NCBI RefSeq assembly: GCF_023130475.1
Contig: NZ_JAKHEX010000015.1
Location: 1 to 63,985 of the forward strand
DNA: 63,985 nt
Direction: 5' to 3'
DNA from: Aciditerrimonas ferrireducens
Lineage (GTDB): Bacteria > Actinomycetota > Acidimicrobiia > Acidimicrobiales > UBA8190
Each line of letters begins with the position of its first letter. The first letter of the stretch is position 1. Under the pieces are notes generated by a model. That model ran no database searches and was not told the origin of the DNA. It saw only the letters and a program-made list of their open reading frames with translations. The translations under genes and the position numbers were made by a program. Of the stretch, positions 7,992 through 17,243 are shown piece by piece.

Positions 7992-8776
7992 GCCAGCCGC
8001 CGGTTGGGCCGTTCCTGGCGGTCCTTCGGGGAGAGGTAGGCCTGGAGGCGGGCGTGGACCATACGGGGACTGGACCCGGCCTGGACGGCCAGGAGGCCCT
8101 CGAGGATCATCCGCTTGCCGTGGATCTCCAGCTCGCTGGCCCGCTTGAGCTTGTTCGAGATCGGCAGCCAGACGATGTTGGCCAGCATGACCCCCCAGAG
8201 GGTGGCCGTGAAGGCCGAGCCGATCGCCGGGCCGATCTCCGAGACATTGTTCAGCGAGCCGAGCACGTGGATGAGGCCGACCACCGTGCCGATGATGCCG
8301 AGGGTCGGGGAGAAGCCCCCCATGTCGGTGAAGAACTTCGCCCCCATCTTGTGGCGCTCCTGGATCGCCGCGATCTCCCCCTCGAGGATCTCCTGGATCT
8401 CCTCGGCGTCCACGCCGTCGACGGTCAGCTCGATGCCCTTCTTGAAGAACGGGTCGTCGACCTCGCTCGCCGCCTTCTCCAGGGCGAGGAGCCCCTCGGA
8501 GCGGGCCAGCTCGGCCAGGTGGACCATGCGCTGGATCTGGTCGTCAGGGGTCTCCTCGGGGGTCCCGATGGCCTGCTTCACGACCGCCTTCACGTTCTTC
8601 ACGTCGCTTTTCATGAAGCCGGCGGCCGAAGCCATGAGGGTGCCGCCCAGGACCAAGATGATCGGTGAGGGCTTGAAGAGCACGGCCGGGTTCGAGCCGT
8701 CCATCGTCATGGCCACGAAGATGGCGGCCAAGGCGCCCACGATGCCGATGACCGTCATCCGGTCGAGCTTCGTCAT
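7958..8776 (-). CDS. motA: Flagellar motor stator protein MotA
   Basis: 272 residues from ATG 8776. Four membrane helices are visible: two near the N-terminus (VIGIVGALAAIFVAMTM; ILVLGGTLMASAAGF), then a large cytoplasmic loop, then GFSPTLGIIGTVVGLIHVLG and a final one at ATLWGVMLANIVWLPI. The tail after KRMILEGLLAVQAGSSPRMV is family-typical. MotA and MotB form the ion-driven stator. The frame is open far upstream, but the start is fixed by homology and by the 4-bp overlap with flbD. Confidence 0.93.
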   Translation of the reverse strand: MTKLDRMTVIGIVGALAAIFVAMTMDGSNPAVLFKPSPIILVLGGTLMASAAGFMKSDVKNVKAVVKQAIGTPEETPDDQIQRMVHLAELARSEGLLALEKAASEVDDPFFKKGIELTVDGVDAEEIQEILEGEIAAIQERHKMGAKFFTDMGGFSPTLGIIGTVVGLIHVLGSLNNVSEIGPAIGSAFTATLWGVMLANIVWLPISNKLKRASELEIHGKRMILEGLLAVQAGSSPRMVHARLQAYLSPKDRQERPNRRLAWSAGCSPTPT

Positions 8777-9123
8777 CGGGCCGCTCCCTTCGGCGGCACC
8801 GGCGGCTCGGCCGGGGCGAGCAGACGCAGACGGGGCTCGACACCCGAGCCCGGCGGGGAGGGGACCGTGGCACCGTCGGGGCTCTCGGACGCGGTGGCGG
8901 CGGATCGGGCGCCGGCCGCGGTGGCCGCCACGTGGCCGGCACGGGCGAGGATCTCTGCCCGCTGCTGCAGGACCGCTGCGACGACCTGCTCGAGGGTCTC
9001 GGCCACCACGTAGCGGCTGCCGGTCACCAAGGTGACCACCGTGTCCGGTGTGGCTTCCACCCGCTCGATGAGGTCCGGGTTCAAGGCGAACCGTGCCCCT
9101 TGCAGGCGCGTCAGCGAGATCAT
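8773..9123 (-). CDS. flbD: FlbD family flagellar protein
   Basis: 116 residues from ATG 9123 (MISLTRLQG, FALNPDLIERVEATPDTVVTLVTG, YVVAETLEQVV). Residues 1-60 are the FlbD (SwrD-like) domain, which in Bacillus supports motor power by increasing stator levels. The Ala/Pro-rich tail of about 50 residues is extra. It starts the flbD-motA-motB-fliL unit and overlaps motA by 4 bp. AGGGGAGC lies just before the start. A sigma28-like promoter lies about 50 bp upstream. Confidence 0.88.
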   Translation of the reverse strand: MISLTRLQGARFALNPDLIERVEATPDTVVTLVTGSRYVVAETLEQVVAAVLQQRAEILARAGHVAATAAGARSAATASESPDGATVPSPPGSGVEPRLRLLAPAEPPVPPKGAAR

Positions 9124-9172
9124 CCGTGCTCCCCTGGCGCTGTCGGACGGTCGACACCGCCCCGCATGCACA

Positions 9173-9200
9173 GCATCGGCACGCAGGGTGGTGCCCTTGA
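9173..9200 (-). promoter_or_regulatory. Sigma28-like promoter for flbD-motA-motB-fliL
   Basis: Minus-strand TCAA-N16-GCCGATGC, an exact match to the window consensus, ending 49 bp before the flbD start. It lies in the 150-bp gap behind the upstream membrane-protein gene, so the stator genes have their own flagellar-class promoter. Confidence 0.8.
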
Positions 9201-9273
9201 GGGGCGAGGACGCACGGCGCGTGGAGGCCCGCTGGGCGGCGGGTCTGGTGCAGGCAAGGGGACGGGGCGAAGG

Positions 9274-9747
9274 TCAGCCGATGGCCGCTCCTTGCGGTGG
9301 TCCCGGGCGGGTGGGAGCGGACGGGGGGGCCGGGGTCGGCACCGGACCGGACGCCACGGCCGGGCCGCTCGGGGCGCCGGGCTGGCTTCCGGGGTTCGTG
9401 GGGCTCGAACCGCCCGGGCCGAGCGTCGCCTCGGCGGCGCGCCGCCGGGCTTCTTCGAGGAGCCGGCGCGCCGTCTCCTGGCGGGCCTGGTGCTCGTAGC
9501 GGCGGAGCAGGCCCCCGACCCCGGCAGCGGCCGCCCAGACCAGGAGCAGCGCCACGAGGAACCGGACCAGGGCATCGGTGGCCGGCACGGCACCGTCGAG
9601 GACCCCTGGGGCCATGGGGAGGCAGAGCAGGATGGCGACCGCCACCACGAGGCCCGGCCGGGCCACCCCGGCGCTGGCCGTCTCGGTCCCCGCCGAGCCC
9701 CGGCGGGCCGAGCGGCTCGCACCGTCCGAGCTGCCCGCTGCCTTCAT
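9274..9747 (-). CDS. Two-helix membrane protein of unknown function in flhA operon
   Basis: 157 residues from ATG 9747, which overlaps the flhF stop by 4 bp. It has a Ser/Arg-rich start, two adjacent membrane helices (ARPGLVVAVAILLCLPMAPGV and ALVRFLVALLLVWAAAAGVGGLL), a basic helix (RRYEHQARQETARRLLEEARR) and a Pro/Gly-rich tail. I do not recognise a family. The flhA-flhF context suggests a flagellar role, perhaps at the export gate or stator, but that is inference only. In other bacteria flhG often occupies this place. Confidence 0.65.
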   Translation of the reverse strand: MKAAGSSDGASRSARRGSAGTETASAGVARPGLVVAVAILLCLPMAPGVLDGAVPATDALVRFLVALLLVWAAAAGVGGLLRRYEHQARQETARRLLEEARRRAAEATLGPGGSSPTNPGSQPGAPSGPAVASGPVPTPAPPSAPTRPGPPQGAAIG

Positions 9748-10946
9748 CCCTCGACCAGCTCCTCGAGCAGCCGGGCCCAGTCCTCGGCCCCGAAGGCCCG
9801 GCCGTCGGCCACGAGGACGGGCAGGCCGAGTCGGAGCACGCTGGCTGGGCTGCTCGTCGCCCGTAGGCCGGTGACGCACAGACCACGGAGGCCCAGGTCG
9901 CCAGCCCAGCTGGCCACGTCCTCGGGCTTGTCGGTGGCGGCCACCATCCCGAGGGCGCAGGTCGGCGCCAGGGCGGTCAGGGCCTCCTCGGCGCGTCGCC
10001 GGTCCCGCGGGGCGTAGCCGGCGTCGAGCACCACCAGGCGGGGCCGCGTCCCCCGGGCGCCCCGAGACGCCTGCGGGGACGGCTCGCCGCGCGTCGAGGC
10101 GAGCGGCTGCTCGAGCAAGCGGCCATCGGCGCGCAGGACGGTGCAGTGCCCGGGCGGCTCGGGGAGGAGCCGGCCGAGGGCCCGGGCAGCGCCGAGGCCA
10201 AGCCGGCGAGGCCCGACGAGGACTGTCAGGTCCGTCGGCCCGGGGAGCGGGGGAGCGGGGGGCAGGTGGGAGAACAGCTCGGCCAGGGCCTCCCGCAGGC
10301 TCCGGCCCGCCTCCACAGCCCCGACGACGGCCTCGGCGTCCAGATCGGCCAAGCCGGCCCGGCGCAGGCGGCAGTCCAGGACCGGGTTCGAGAGACCCGG
10401 GCGAGCGGGGGTCGGCGGAGCGACGCGGGGTCGCCTCGGCCGCGCCGGTCGGGCCTGGGCCGGTCGGACTGGCGTCGGTCGAACCGGGGAGTGCTCGACC
10501 GGCGGCGCAGGGGGTTCAGCCAGGGCGGCGGCGGCCTCGGCGAGCAGCGCCGCGAAGGCCCCGGGGCCTGGCTCGGGTGGCGACTCGGGTGCTGGTCGGG
10601 GGACCGGGTCGAGGGCAGGGGCGGGGTCGGGAGCGGGCAGGGTGGCGAGGAGAGCGGGGGTCGGCTTCGGCTCGAAGTGGTCGCTGGCCGCGTCGGCCAG
10701 GGCAGCGAAGGGGTCGGGGCTCGGGGCGAGACGCTGGCCGAGCCGGGAGGCCGGCGCGGGCCCGGCCGGCGGGTCGGGTGGGGCGACCGTGAGGCGGTAG
10801 AGGAGCCGACCGGCCGGGCTGCGGAGGCTGCGGCGACGGGTCCGCTCGGCCTGGAGGATGGTGGCGGCGGGCCCGAGCTCCCGGCGGATCCGCTCCAGGA
10901 GGGGCTGGAGCTCGGGGCCTTCAAACTGCTGCGGCTGGGCTGGCAA
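9744..10946 (-). CDS. flhF: Degenerate FlhF-like protein
   Basis: 400 residues, TTG start at 10946 overlapping flhA by 26 bp, with GGAG upstream. The N-terminus (LQPLLERIRRELGPAATILQ ... LLYRLTV) is the FlhF B-domain, and a Pro/Ala-rich linker follows (about 60-190). The C-terminal half keeps the layout of an SRP-type GTPase but not its chemistry: the P-loop position reads VLVGPRRLGLGAARALG, without GKT or GKS, and the DTAGR motif is replaced by VLDAGYAPRDR. FlhF normally sets flagellar position and number as a GTPase. This copy probably cannot bind GTP in the usual way. Confidence 0.72.
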   Translation of the reverse strand: MPAQPQQFEGPELQPLLERIRRELGPAATILQAERTRRRSLRSPAGRLLYRLTVAPPDPPAGPAPASRLGQRLAPSPDPFAALADAASDHFEPKPTPALLATLPAPDPAPALDPVPRPAPESPPEPGPGAFAALLAEAAAALAEPPAPPVEHSPVRPTPVRPAQARPARPRRPRVAPPTPARPGLSNPVLDCRLRRAGLADLDAEAVVGAVEAGRSLREALAELFSHLPPAPPLPGPTDLTVLVGPRRLGLGAARALGRLLPEPPGHCTVLRADGRLLEQPLASTRGEPSPQASRGARGTRPRLVVLDAGYAPRDRRRAEEALTALAPTCALGMVAATDKPEDVASWAGDLGLRGLCVTGLRATSSPASVLRLGLPVLVADGRAFGAEDWARLLEELVEG

Positions 10947-12978
10947 CGTTCACCACTCCGATCCGTTCGATCTTGAGGTGGGGGGCGAGCTCGTGGACCG
11001 ACAGGACGGCCAAGCGGGGGGCGACGGCCGAGAGGAGGCGGTGGAGGGCGGGCCGGAGGCGGGAGGCGCAGAGCACGACCGCTTCCCGGCCTTGCTGCTC
11101 GACTTGGCGGATGAGCCCCTGGATCTCCTGGGCCAGGGCCTCGAGGGTCTCGGGCGGGGCGGCGAGCACCGACCCGTCGTCGCCGGGCCGCACCGCCTCG
11201 GTGAGGGTCCGCTCCAAGCGGGGATCCAAGGTGACCACCGCCAGGACCCCGTCGGTAGCGTACTGGCTGGAGATGGCCGGGCCGAGGGCCGCCCGGGCTG
11301 CTTCGATCAGGGCCTCGTGGTCCTTCGTGCCTGAGAGGCGGGCCCGCTCGGTGACCGCCTGGACGATGGAGACCAGGTCCCGGATGGCGACCCCCTCGTC
11401 GAGCAGCCCGGCGAGGACCCGGTGGAGGTCGGTGAGGGTGACCTGGGCGGCGGCCATCTCCTCCACGAGGGCCGGGTCGGTCTGCTTGAGGCTGTCGAGC
11501 AGGACCCGGACCTGCTGGGCGCTGAGGAGCCGGCCGGCGTTCGCCGTGGCCACCTCGCCGAGGTGGGTGGTGACGACCGAGGAGCGGTCGATGACGGTCG
11601 CCCCGGCCACGAGGGCCTGGTGCCGCAGCTCGGTCGGGATCCACTTCGCGGGCAGGCCGAAGACCGGCTCAGTGGTGGTCCCCCCGGGCAGGCGGTCGAT
11701 GCCCTCGCCGATGGCAAGGAGCCGACCGGGCGGGGCGGTGCCCCGGGCCACTTCGACGCCCTGGAGGCGGATGGCGTAGGCGTGGTCCGGCAGGGAGAGG
11801 TTGTCGCGGGTGCGGACCGGCGGGACGAGGACGCCGCGCTCTTGGGCCAGCTTGTGGCGCAGGGCCTTCACCCGGGCCAGGAGGTCCCCGCCCCGCTCGG
11901 GGTCCACCAGGTCGATGATGGTCGGGGCGAGCTCGAGCTCCAGGGGTTCGACCCGGGCCGCCGCCGCCAGGGCCTGGGGGGTGTCGAGGACCGGCTCAGC
12001 CTCGGCGGGCTCGGCCTCCGCCCCCTGCTCGGCTCGGGTCTCCTGGCGGGCGAGGCGGCGTCCGAGGAAGACGACGGCCCCGCCGGTCATGAGGAAGGGG
12101 ATGTTCGGCAGGCCCGGCACGAGGCCCATGACGAGGAGCACCGCCCCGGCGATGGTGACCGCCCGGTGCTGGCGGCGGACCTGGGAGAGCAGGTCCGAGC
12201 CGAAGTCCTCCTCGTCGGTGGCGGCCCGGGTGACCACGATGCCCGTGGCGATGGACATGAGGAGGGCCGGGATCTGGGAGACCAGGCCGTCGCCGACCGA
12301 GAGCAGGCTGTAGGTGTGGACCGCCTGGGTGACCGAGAGGTGCTTCTGGACGATGCCGACCCCAAGGCCCCCGAGCAGGCTGATGGCCACGAGGACCACC
12401 GCGGCGATGGCGTCGCCTCGGACGAACTTCGAAGCCCCGTCCATGGCCCCGTAGAAGTCGGCCTCGTTCGCGATCTCCTGCCGCCGCCGGCGGGCCTCCT
12501 CCTGGTCGATGAGCCCGGCGTTCAGGTCCGCGTCGATGGCCATCTGCTTGCCGGGCATGGCGTCCAAGGTGAAGCGGGCCGCCACCTCGGCTACCCGGCC
12601 CGCCCCGGAGGTCACGACGACGAACTGGATGACGATGATGACCAGGAACACCACGAGGCCCACCACCAGCTGGCCGCCCACCACGAAGTGGCCGAACGCC
12701 TCGACCACCGAACCGGCGTTCGCGTGGAGGAGGATGAGCCGGGTGATGGAGACGTCCAGGGCCAAGCGGAACAGCGTGGCGACCAAGAGGACCGAGGGGA
12801 AGACCGAGAAGTCCAGGGGCCGCTTCACGTGCATGGTCATGAGCAGGACCACGACCGCCCCGGTGATGTTCGCCGAGATCAACAGGTCGACCACGATCGT
12901 CGGCATGGGCACGACCAGCATGACCACGATGAGGATCACGCCGGTCGGGACGCCGATCAGGCCGAAGCGCTTCTGCAT
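10921..12978 (-). CDS. flhA: Flagellar export gate protein FlhA
   Basis: 685 residues, close to the family's 690. The N-terminal half contains the membrane helices (GVILIVVMLVVPMPTIVVDL onward), the conserved FPSVLLVATLFRLALDVS and the FHIPEP-type cytoplasmic signatures (MPGKQMAIDADLNAGLID and the EADFYGAMDGASKFVRGDA loop). The C-terminal cytoplasmic half (from about 360) is the substrate and chaperone platform. FlhA is the core of the flagellar type III export gate. It heads the flhA-flhF-unknown unit, and a sigma28-like promoter lies 90 bp upstream. Confidence 0.96.
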   Translation of the reverse strand: MQKRFGLIGVPTGVILIVVMLVVPMPTIVVDLLISANITGAVVVLLMTMHVKRPLDFSVFPSVLLVATLFRLALDVSITRLILLHANAGSVVEAFGHFVVGGQLVVGLVVFLVIIVIQFVVVTSGAGRVAEVAARFTLDAMPGKQMAIDADLNAGLIDQEEARRRRQEIANEADFYGAMDGASKFVRGDAIAAVVLVAISLLGGLGVGIVQKHLSVTQAVHTYSLLSVGDGLVSQIPALLMSIATGIVVTRAATDEEDFGSDLLSQVRRQHRAVTIAGAVLLVMGLVPGLPNIPFLMTGGAVVFLGRRLARQETRAEQGAEAEPAEAEPVLDTPQALAAAARVEPLELELAPTIIDLVDPERGGDLLARVKALRHKLAQERGVLVPPVRTRDNLSLPDHAYAIRLQGVEVARGTAPPGRLLAIGEGIDRLPGGTTTEPVFGLPAKWIPTELRHQALVAGATVIDRSSVVTTHLGEVATANAGRLLSAQQVRVLLDSLKQTDPALVEEMAAAQVTLTDLHRVLAGLLDEGVAIRDLVSIVQAVTERARLSGTKDHEALIEAARAALGPAISSQYATDGVLAVVTLDPRLERTLTEAVRPGDDGSVLAAPPETLEALAQEIQGLIRQVEQQGREAVVLCASRLRPALHRLLSAVAPRLAVLSVHELAPHLKIERIGVVNVASPAAAV

Positions 12979-13067
12979 GGCACCGTTTCTCGAAGGACGC
13001 GGGCGGGCTCAGGGCAACGGGCCGGTCCGTGGCCTCCTCGTGGTGCCGTCCTGGCTGACCGTCCGAG

Positions 13068-13095
13068 GTATCGGCTGCGTCGGGCCCAGGGTTGA
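13068..13095 (-). promoter_or_regulatory. Sigma28-like promoter for flhA operon
   Basis: Minus-strand TCAA-N16-GCCGATAC, an exact consensus match ending 89 bp before the flhA start. Its -35 element covers the TTG start codon of the divergent truncated glycosyltransferase. Confidence 0.8.
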
Positions 13096-14348
13096 GCGGC
13101 TGCGCCGGTCAAGGTCGAGGGGCCCGGGTGGTCGAGGGGAGCTGGCCGGCGAGCTTCGGGGCGGCCCGGAACGCCGCGGTGCGGCACTGCCGGGGACGGT
13201 GGGTGCTCATGGTGGACGCCGACGAAGAGGCCCGCTGCCCGGATCCCCAGGCGGTGCGCCGAGTGCTTGCCGACGCCCCCGGGGCCGCGGTGGCCTTCTG
13301 GGTCCCCATCGACAACCGGACCGGCCTGGGCCTGGGGTCGGGCTACGCCCACGCCGCCAGCCGCCTCTACCGCCGGGGCCGCTGCGAGTGGCGGGGCCGG
13401 ATCCACGAGCAGCTCGTTGATCTCGCCACCGGCCAGCTCGCCCCCACTCTCCGGGTGCCCGGGCTGCGGCTGGCCCACGACGGCTACCTGGCCACCGTCG
13501 AGGTGGCCCGGGGGAAGATCGAGCGGAACGTGGCGCTCGCCCGGGCGGAGGTCGAGGACCCCTCCCTCGGGGACCGGGGCGTGGCCCTGGTCTGGCTCGG
13601 CCGGGCCCTTTGGGCGGCCGGGGAGCTCGAGGAGGCCTTGGCGGCCCTCCGGGACGGCAGCGCCGAGGCCGGCGTCCCCTCGGCCCGACGGCTGGGTCTC
13701 CAGGGGGCCTGCGAGGTCGCCCTGCTCCTCGGCCAGCTCGACGAGGCGGAGCGCCTCGCCCAGGCGCTCCGGCGGGCGTCGGTCCGCCCTGCCGTGCCGG
13801 ACTGGCTCGAGGCTCGGGTCGCCCTGGTGGCCGGCGACCCGGCTCGGGCGGTCGCCCTCCTCGACCCCTACCTCGAGTCCGGGGCGGAGGGGGACGACGG
13901 CCGGCAGGTGGGGCCGAAGGAGGCCCTCGAACCCTGGGTGGAGGCGATGCTGGCCCTCGGGCGAGCCGACGAGGCCGCCGCCCGCCTCCTGACGAGGCTG
14001 GAACAGGGGCTGGGCCTCGAAGTGCGCCTCGAGGTGGTGGTCCGAGCCGTGCGGGGCGCCGGTCGGCCCCTTCGGGAGCTGGCGGCGGTGCTGCCCCTTG
14101 CGGAGCCTGAGGCCCTCGTGGCCGGCGCGCTCCACGGACTTGAGCCGAAGGACGCGAGCAAGCTGCTCGAAGCCCTGCTCGACCGGGTCCACCACGAGGC
14201 GGCTGCCAGCCAGCAACCGTTGGTGGTGCGGACCGAGGGGGCGCTGCTCGCGGGGGCGGCCTGGCTGGTCGCCCGCCTGGACCCGGCGACGGCCGAAGGC
14301 TGGCGCCGGGTGCTGTTGGACAGGGGACTGGCCGGGCTCCTGGCCTAG
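13092..14348 (+). pseudogene. 5'-truncated family 2 glycosyltransferase with TPR-like region
   Basis: The frame opens with TTG 13092 and enters a GT2 domain in the middle. The first clear match is VVEGSWPASFGAARNAAVRH then GRWVLMVDADEE, the second half of the nucleotide-sugar site with its DAD metal motif. The first 60-70 residues of the fold (the VKNEE and DTGSTDRT segments, present in the convergent neighbour at about 16.6-16.7 kb) are missing, and the stop TGA at 13093-13095 in another frame and the flhA promoter occupy that place. Residues 150-400 are Ala/Leu-rich helical repeats. It ends on a CTAG shared with the opposite gene. It is either a broken copy or a gene retained for its repeat part. 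Confidence 0.6.
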
Positions 14349-17236
14349 GCCCAGGCCAGGGCTGGTTCGTCGGCGCCCTGCTGAGCGTCGGAGGTCTCGC
14401 CGTCGCTCCCCGCGACGGGCGTCGTCGACTCGTCCGCGGTCGGGGGGAGGCCGGCTCGACGGCGGTCGAGGCGGGGATCCCGGGCAGCCCGGAGCAGCAC
14501 GGCCTCGGGGGCGAAGGCCAGGGCCGAGCCGGCGGCCCGCAGGTGGTCGGCGAGGCGGGCGAGCGCGGCGAGCGGGCCTGGGACCGTGTCGTCCTCGGCC
14601 GGGAGGGCGTCCCGCAGCGCCTCGGCCGCCCCGAGGAGGAGGTCCCGTCGGCAGGCGAAGGCCGCCGGGGCCGGGGCGTCGGGCGGGCCGAGCTCGGCCA
14701 GATCCGGGTCCCGACCAGGGCGACCGGCACCGCGAGGTTCGAGACGGGCCGGCAAGGTCCCGTCGCCCTCGGCACCGTCCTCGGGGGGTTCGGGCTCGAC
14801 CCACTGGGAGCCGGCGGACCAGACGGTCCCGTCGACGTCGAGCAGGAGCGGGGCGACCAGGCCGACGGTCGGGTCCTCGAAGGCCCGGTGGAGGGGGGCG
14901 AGCCAGTTCGGGGTGGCGAGGAGGTCGGGCTCGACGACCAGGACGACGGGGTTCCGGGCCGCGGCTGCGCCCGCCAGCCATGCGTCGGGCAGAGGGGTCT
15001 CGCGTGGCAGGTGAAGGGCCCGGACTGTCCCGTCGGGGGTGTCTTGCACCTGAGCGGTCGCGTCGGTCGAGCCCCGGTCGACGAGGATCACCTCGAGCGC
15101 CCCCGGCGGGGTCGAGCGGGTGACGCTGGCCAGGAGGCTGCTGAGCAGCGACGCGTCGTCCTGGCAGGGCACGACGAGGCTGACGCTGCGGGGCGGCAGG
15201 GGCTCGGGCCCGGGGATGGGGAAGTGGGTGACGAGCGCCGGGGCGAGGGGCGCGAGCTGGCTGGCCGCCAGGGGGTAACAGGCAACGGGGAGCTCGGTGG
15301 CGAGCTCCCTTGCGAGGTCCTCGGCGACCGGGTCCTGCAGGCGGGCCAGGACCCCGAGGGCGGCCGCTCGGTCGGCCACCGCGCGGTGCGGGGCGCGGAG
15401 CAGTGCCCGCAGAGGACAGGCCTCGGGGTATCCGGCTTGGCGGATCCGGGTCGACCAGACGAGCGCCCGCTCCACGGGGAGCTCTGCCGCGACGAGACCC
15501 GCCGTGGCAAGGACCTTGACCGGGGGGATCCGGCCCTTGGTCCAGAGGGCCTCGAGGACCAGGTCGCCGTGGGGGGGGTCGAGCTGTCGGACCTGGGCCA
15601 TGAAGAGCTCGGCCTTCTCCGGCGGGATGGCCGGCGCCACCTCGTCGGCGGAGCGCCCGGCTCGCTCCAAGCACGCGAGGAGCTCGCCGAGGTGCGTGTC
15701 CAGGGTCCCTTCGGACCGGAGCACCTCGAGAAGCTGGTCGGCGGCCTCCGACCAGCGCTGCAGGCCGCTCAGCGCCTTGGCCCGCAGGGGGGCGAGCATG
15801 GCGAAGGAGAGCCGCTCTCCGTCCTCGTCGACGGCGGTCGGCCCGAGCGCGTCGAGACAGTCGAGGGCTTCCTGCCAGTGCTCTTTGGCCAGGGCGAGAT
15901 CGGCGCGGAGGCGGAGGACCTGGACCGGGCTGGTGCAGGCCGCGGCGAGGCGTTCGATCCAGGCCTCGGCCTCGGCGAAGCGGTGCTCGTGGATCAGGGT
16001 GTTCGCGCCGGTCCGCAGGGCGAGGCGGCGCAGCGTCGGGGTCATGTCGGCCTCGCCGAGCGCCTCCTCGAGGGTGGCGAGCGTGGCGTCGACGTTCCCG
16101 GCAAGGTGGTGCGAGCGGGCGAGGGAGACGAGGGCGGTGGGGCGGAGCGGTCCGTCGACGGCCCTGGCGTCGGCTTCGGCGACCCGCAGGTTGCGCTCGG
16201 CCTTGTGGCGTTCGGCGAGCAGCTGGTCGGTGTAGCCGTAGTGGCGGAGGAAGGTGTCCTCGAGAAGCGCCTGGGTGATCTCGGGGCGGCCCTGTGTCCT
16301 TACGAGCTGCTCGTGGAGCTTGCCGACCCATCGGCACCGGGTCCGGCGGAACAGGCGGGCCGCTCGGTGCGAGAACCCTGCGCCGACCCCGGCGCCGGTC
16401 AGGTTCTCGATCTCGACCGACCAGGCGTCGATCTCGGGCTTGGTGCGTCGGAGCAGGGTGCGGAGCCCTTGGGGGTCCTCGCACACCAGGACCTCGTCGG
16501 CGTCCAGCCACAGCACCCACTCGCCACCGCAGCGGCGCACGGCGGCGTTGCGCGCCCGGGCGAAGTCGTCGTCCCAGTAGCCCTCGACCACCAGGGCCCC
16601 GAGGTCCCGGGCGATCTCGCGGGTCCGGTCGGTCGACCCGGTGTCGTAGACGACGATCTCGTCGACAACGGGGAGGATGGAGCGCAGGCACTGCTCGATG
16701 AAGCGTTCCTCGTCCTTCACGATGAGGCACCCCGAGAGGAACGCCGGGCGATGGCCAGGACCGCTGCCGTCCTCCCGGTCCCACAGGTCCCCTCGGCGCG
16801 GGTCGCGGCTCGGGAGCTCGAGGATGCGTCGGAGCGTCGTCTCGACTGCCTGCTCCCAGGAGGTCGCCGTCTCGGGGAGGCCACCGACGGCGAGGAACCC
16901 CTGGCGCTCGACGAGAAGCACGCCGTCCTCGACCAGCACGCCCCGGCCCGCTTGCGCCCAGGGGCGCTTCTCGCCGAGCCGTCCCAGAGCTGGCAGGTGC
17001 GCCCCGGGGTCGCTGGCCGGGGGCAGCAGCACCAGGTGGGAAGCGTCGACGAGGGCCGCGGCGTCGTTCAGCGCGCCGAGGGGCGAACGGCTCGAGGGCA
17101 GGAGAAGTCTCGGGGGTGGCGGCGGCCCGGGGTCGGGGCCGACGAGGAGCAGGGAGAACGGGGCCGGGAGGTCCAGCCAGCCTGCCGTGTGGGCGGCCTC
17201 CCCTGGGCAGTACAGGACGGGCACGGATCGAGGCAC
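14345..17236 (-). CDS. Large multidomain glycosyltransferase (two GT2 modules, helical repeats)
   Basis: 963 residues from GTG 17236, a start chosen because a sigma28-like -10 element ends 7 bp upstream, as at flgN. Residues 1-160 resemble the tail of a GT2 domain. At about 165-400 is a full GT2 module: LIVKDEERFIEQCL, VVYDTGSTDRTREIA, WDDDFARARNAAV and the metal motif DADE. About 400-700 are TPR-like helices. At about 720-930 is a second GT2-like module (VSLVVPCQDDASLLSSLL, ILVDRGSTDATA, VVEPDLLATPNWLAPLHRAF). It is divergent from flagellin across a 191-bp gap, so it probably glycosylates flagellin. It is a paralogue of the truncated gene it converges on. Confidence 0.82.
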   Translation of the reverse strand: MPRSVPVLYCPGEAAHTAGWLDLPAPFSLLLVGPDPGPPPPPRLLLPSSRSPLGALNDAAALVDASHLVLLPPASDPGAHLPALGRLGEKRPWAQAGRGVLVEDGVLLVERQGFLAVGGLPETATSWEQAVETTLRRILELPSRDPRRGDLWDREDGSGPGHRPAFLSGCLIVKDEERFIEQCLRSILPVVDEIVVYDTGSTDRTREIARDLGALVVEGYWDDDFARARNAAVRRCGGEWVLWLDADEVLVCEDPQGLRTLLRRTKPEIDAWSVEIENLTGAGVGAGFSHRAARLFRRTRCRWVGKLHEQLVRTQGRPEITQALLEDTFLRHYGYTDQLLAERHKAERNLRVAEADARAVDGPLRPTALVSLARSHHLAGNVDATLATLEEALGEADMTPTLRRLALRTGANTLIHEHRFAEAEAWIERLAAACTSPVQVLRLRADLALAKEHWQEALDCLDALGPTAVDEDGERLSFAMLAPLRAKALSGLQRWSEAADQLLEVLRSEGTLDTHLGELLACLERAGRSADEVAPAIPPEKAELFMAQVRQLDPPHGDLVLEALWTKGRIPPVKVLATAGLVAAELPVERALVWSTRIRQAGYPEACPLRALLRAPHRAVADRAAALGVLARLQDPVAEDLARELATELPVACYPLAASQLAPLAPALVTHFPIPGPEPLPPRSVSLVVPCQDDASLLSSLLASVTRSTPPGALEVILVDRGSTDATAQVQDTPDGTVRALHLPRETPLPDAWLAGAAAARNPVVLVVEPDLLATPNWLAPLHRAFEDPTVGLVAPLLLDVDGTVWSAGSQWVEPEPPEDGAEGDGTLPARLEPRGAGRPGRDPDLAELGPPDAPAPAAFACRRDLLLGAAEALRDALPAEDDTVPGPLAALARLADHLRAAGSALAFAPEAVLLRAARDPRLDRRRAGLPPTADESTTPVAGSDGETSDAQQGADEPALAWA

Positions 17237-17243
17237 TGGCCTG

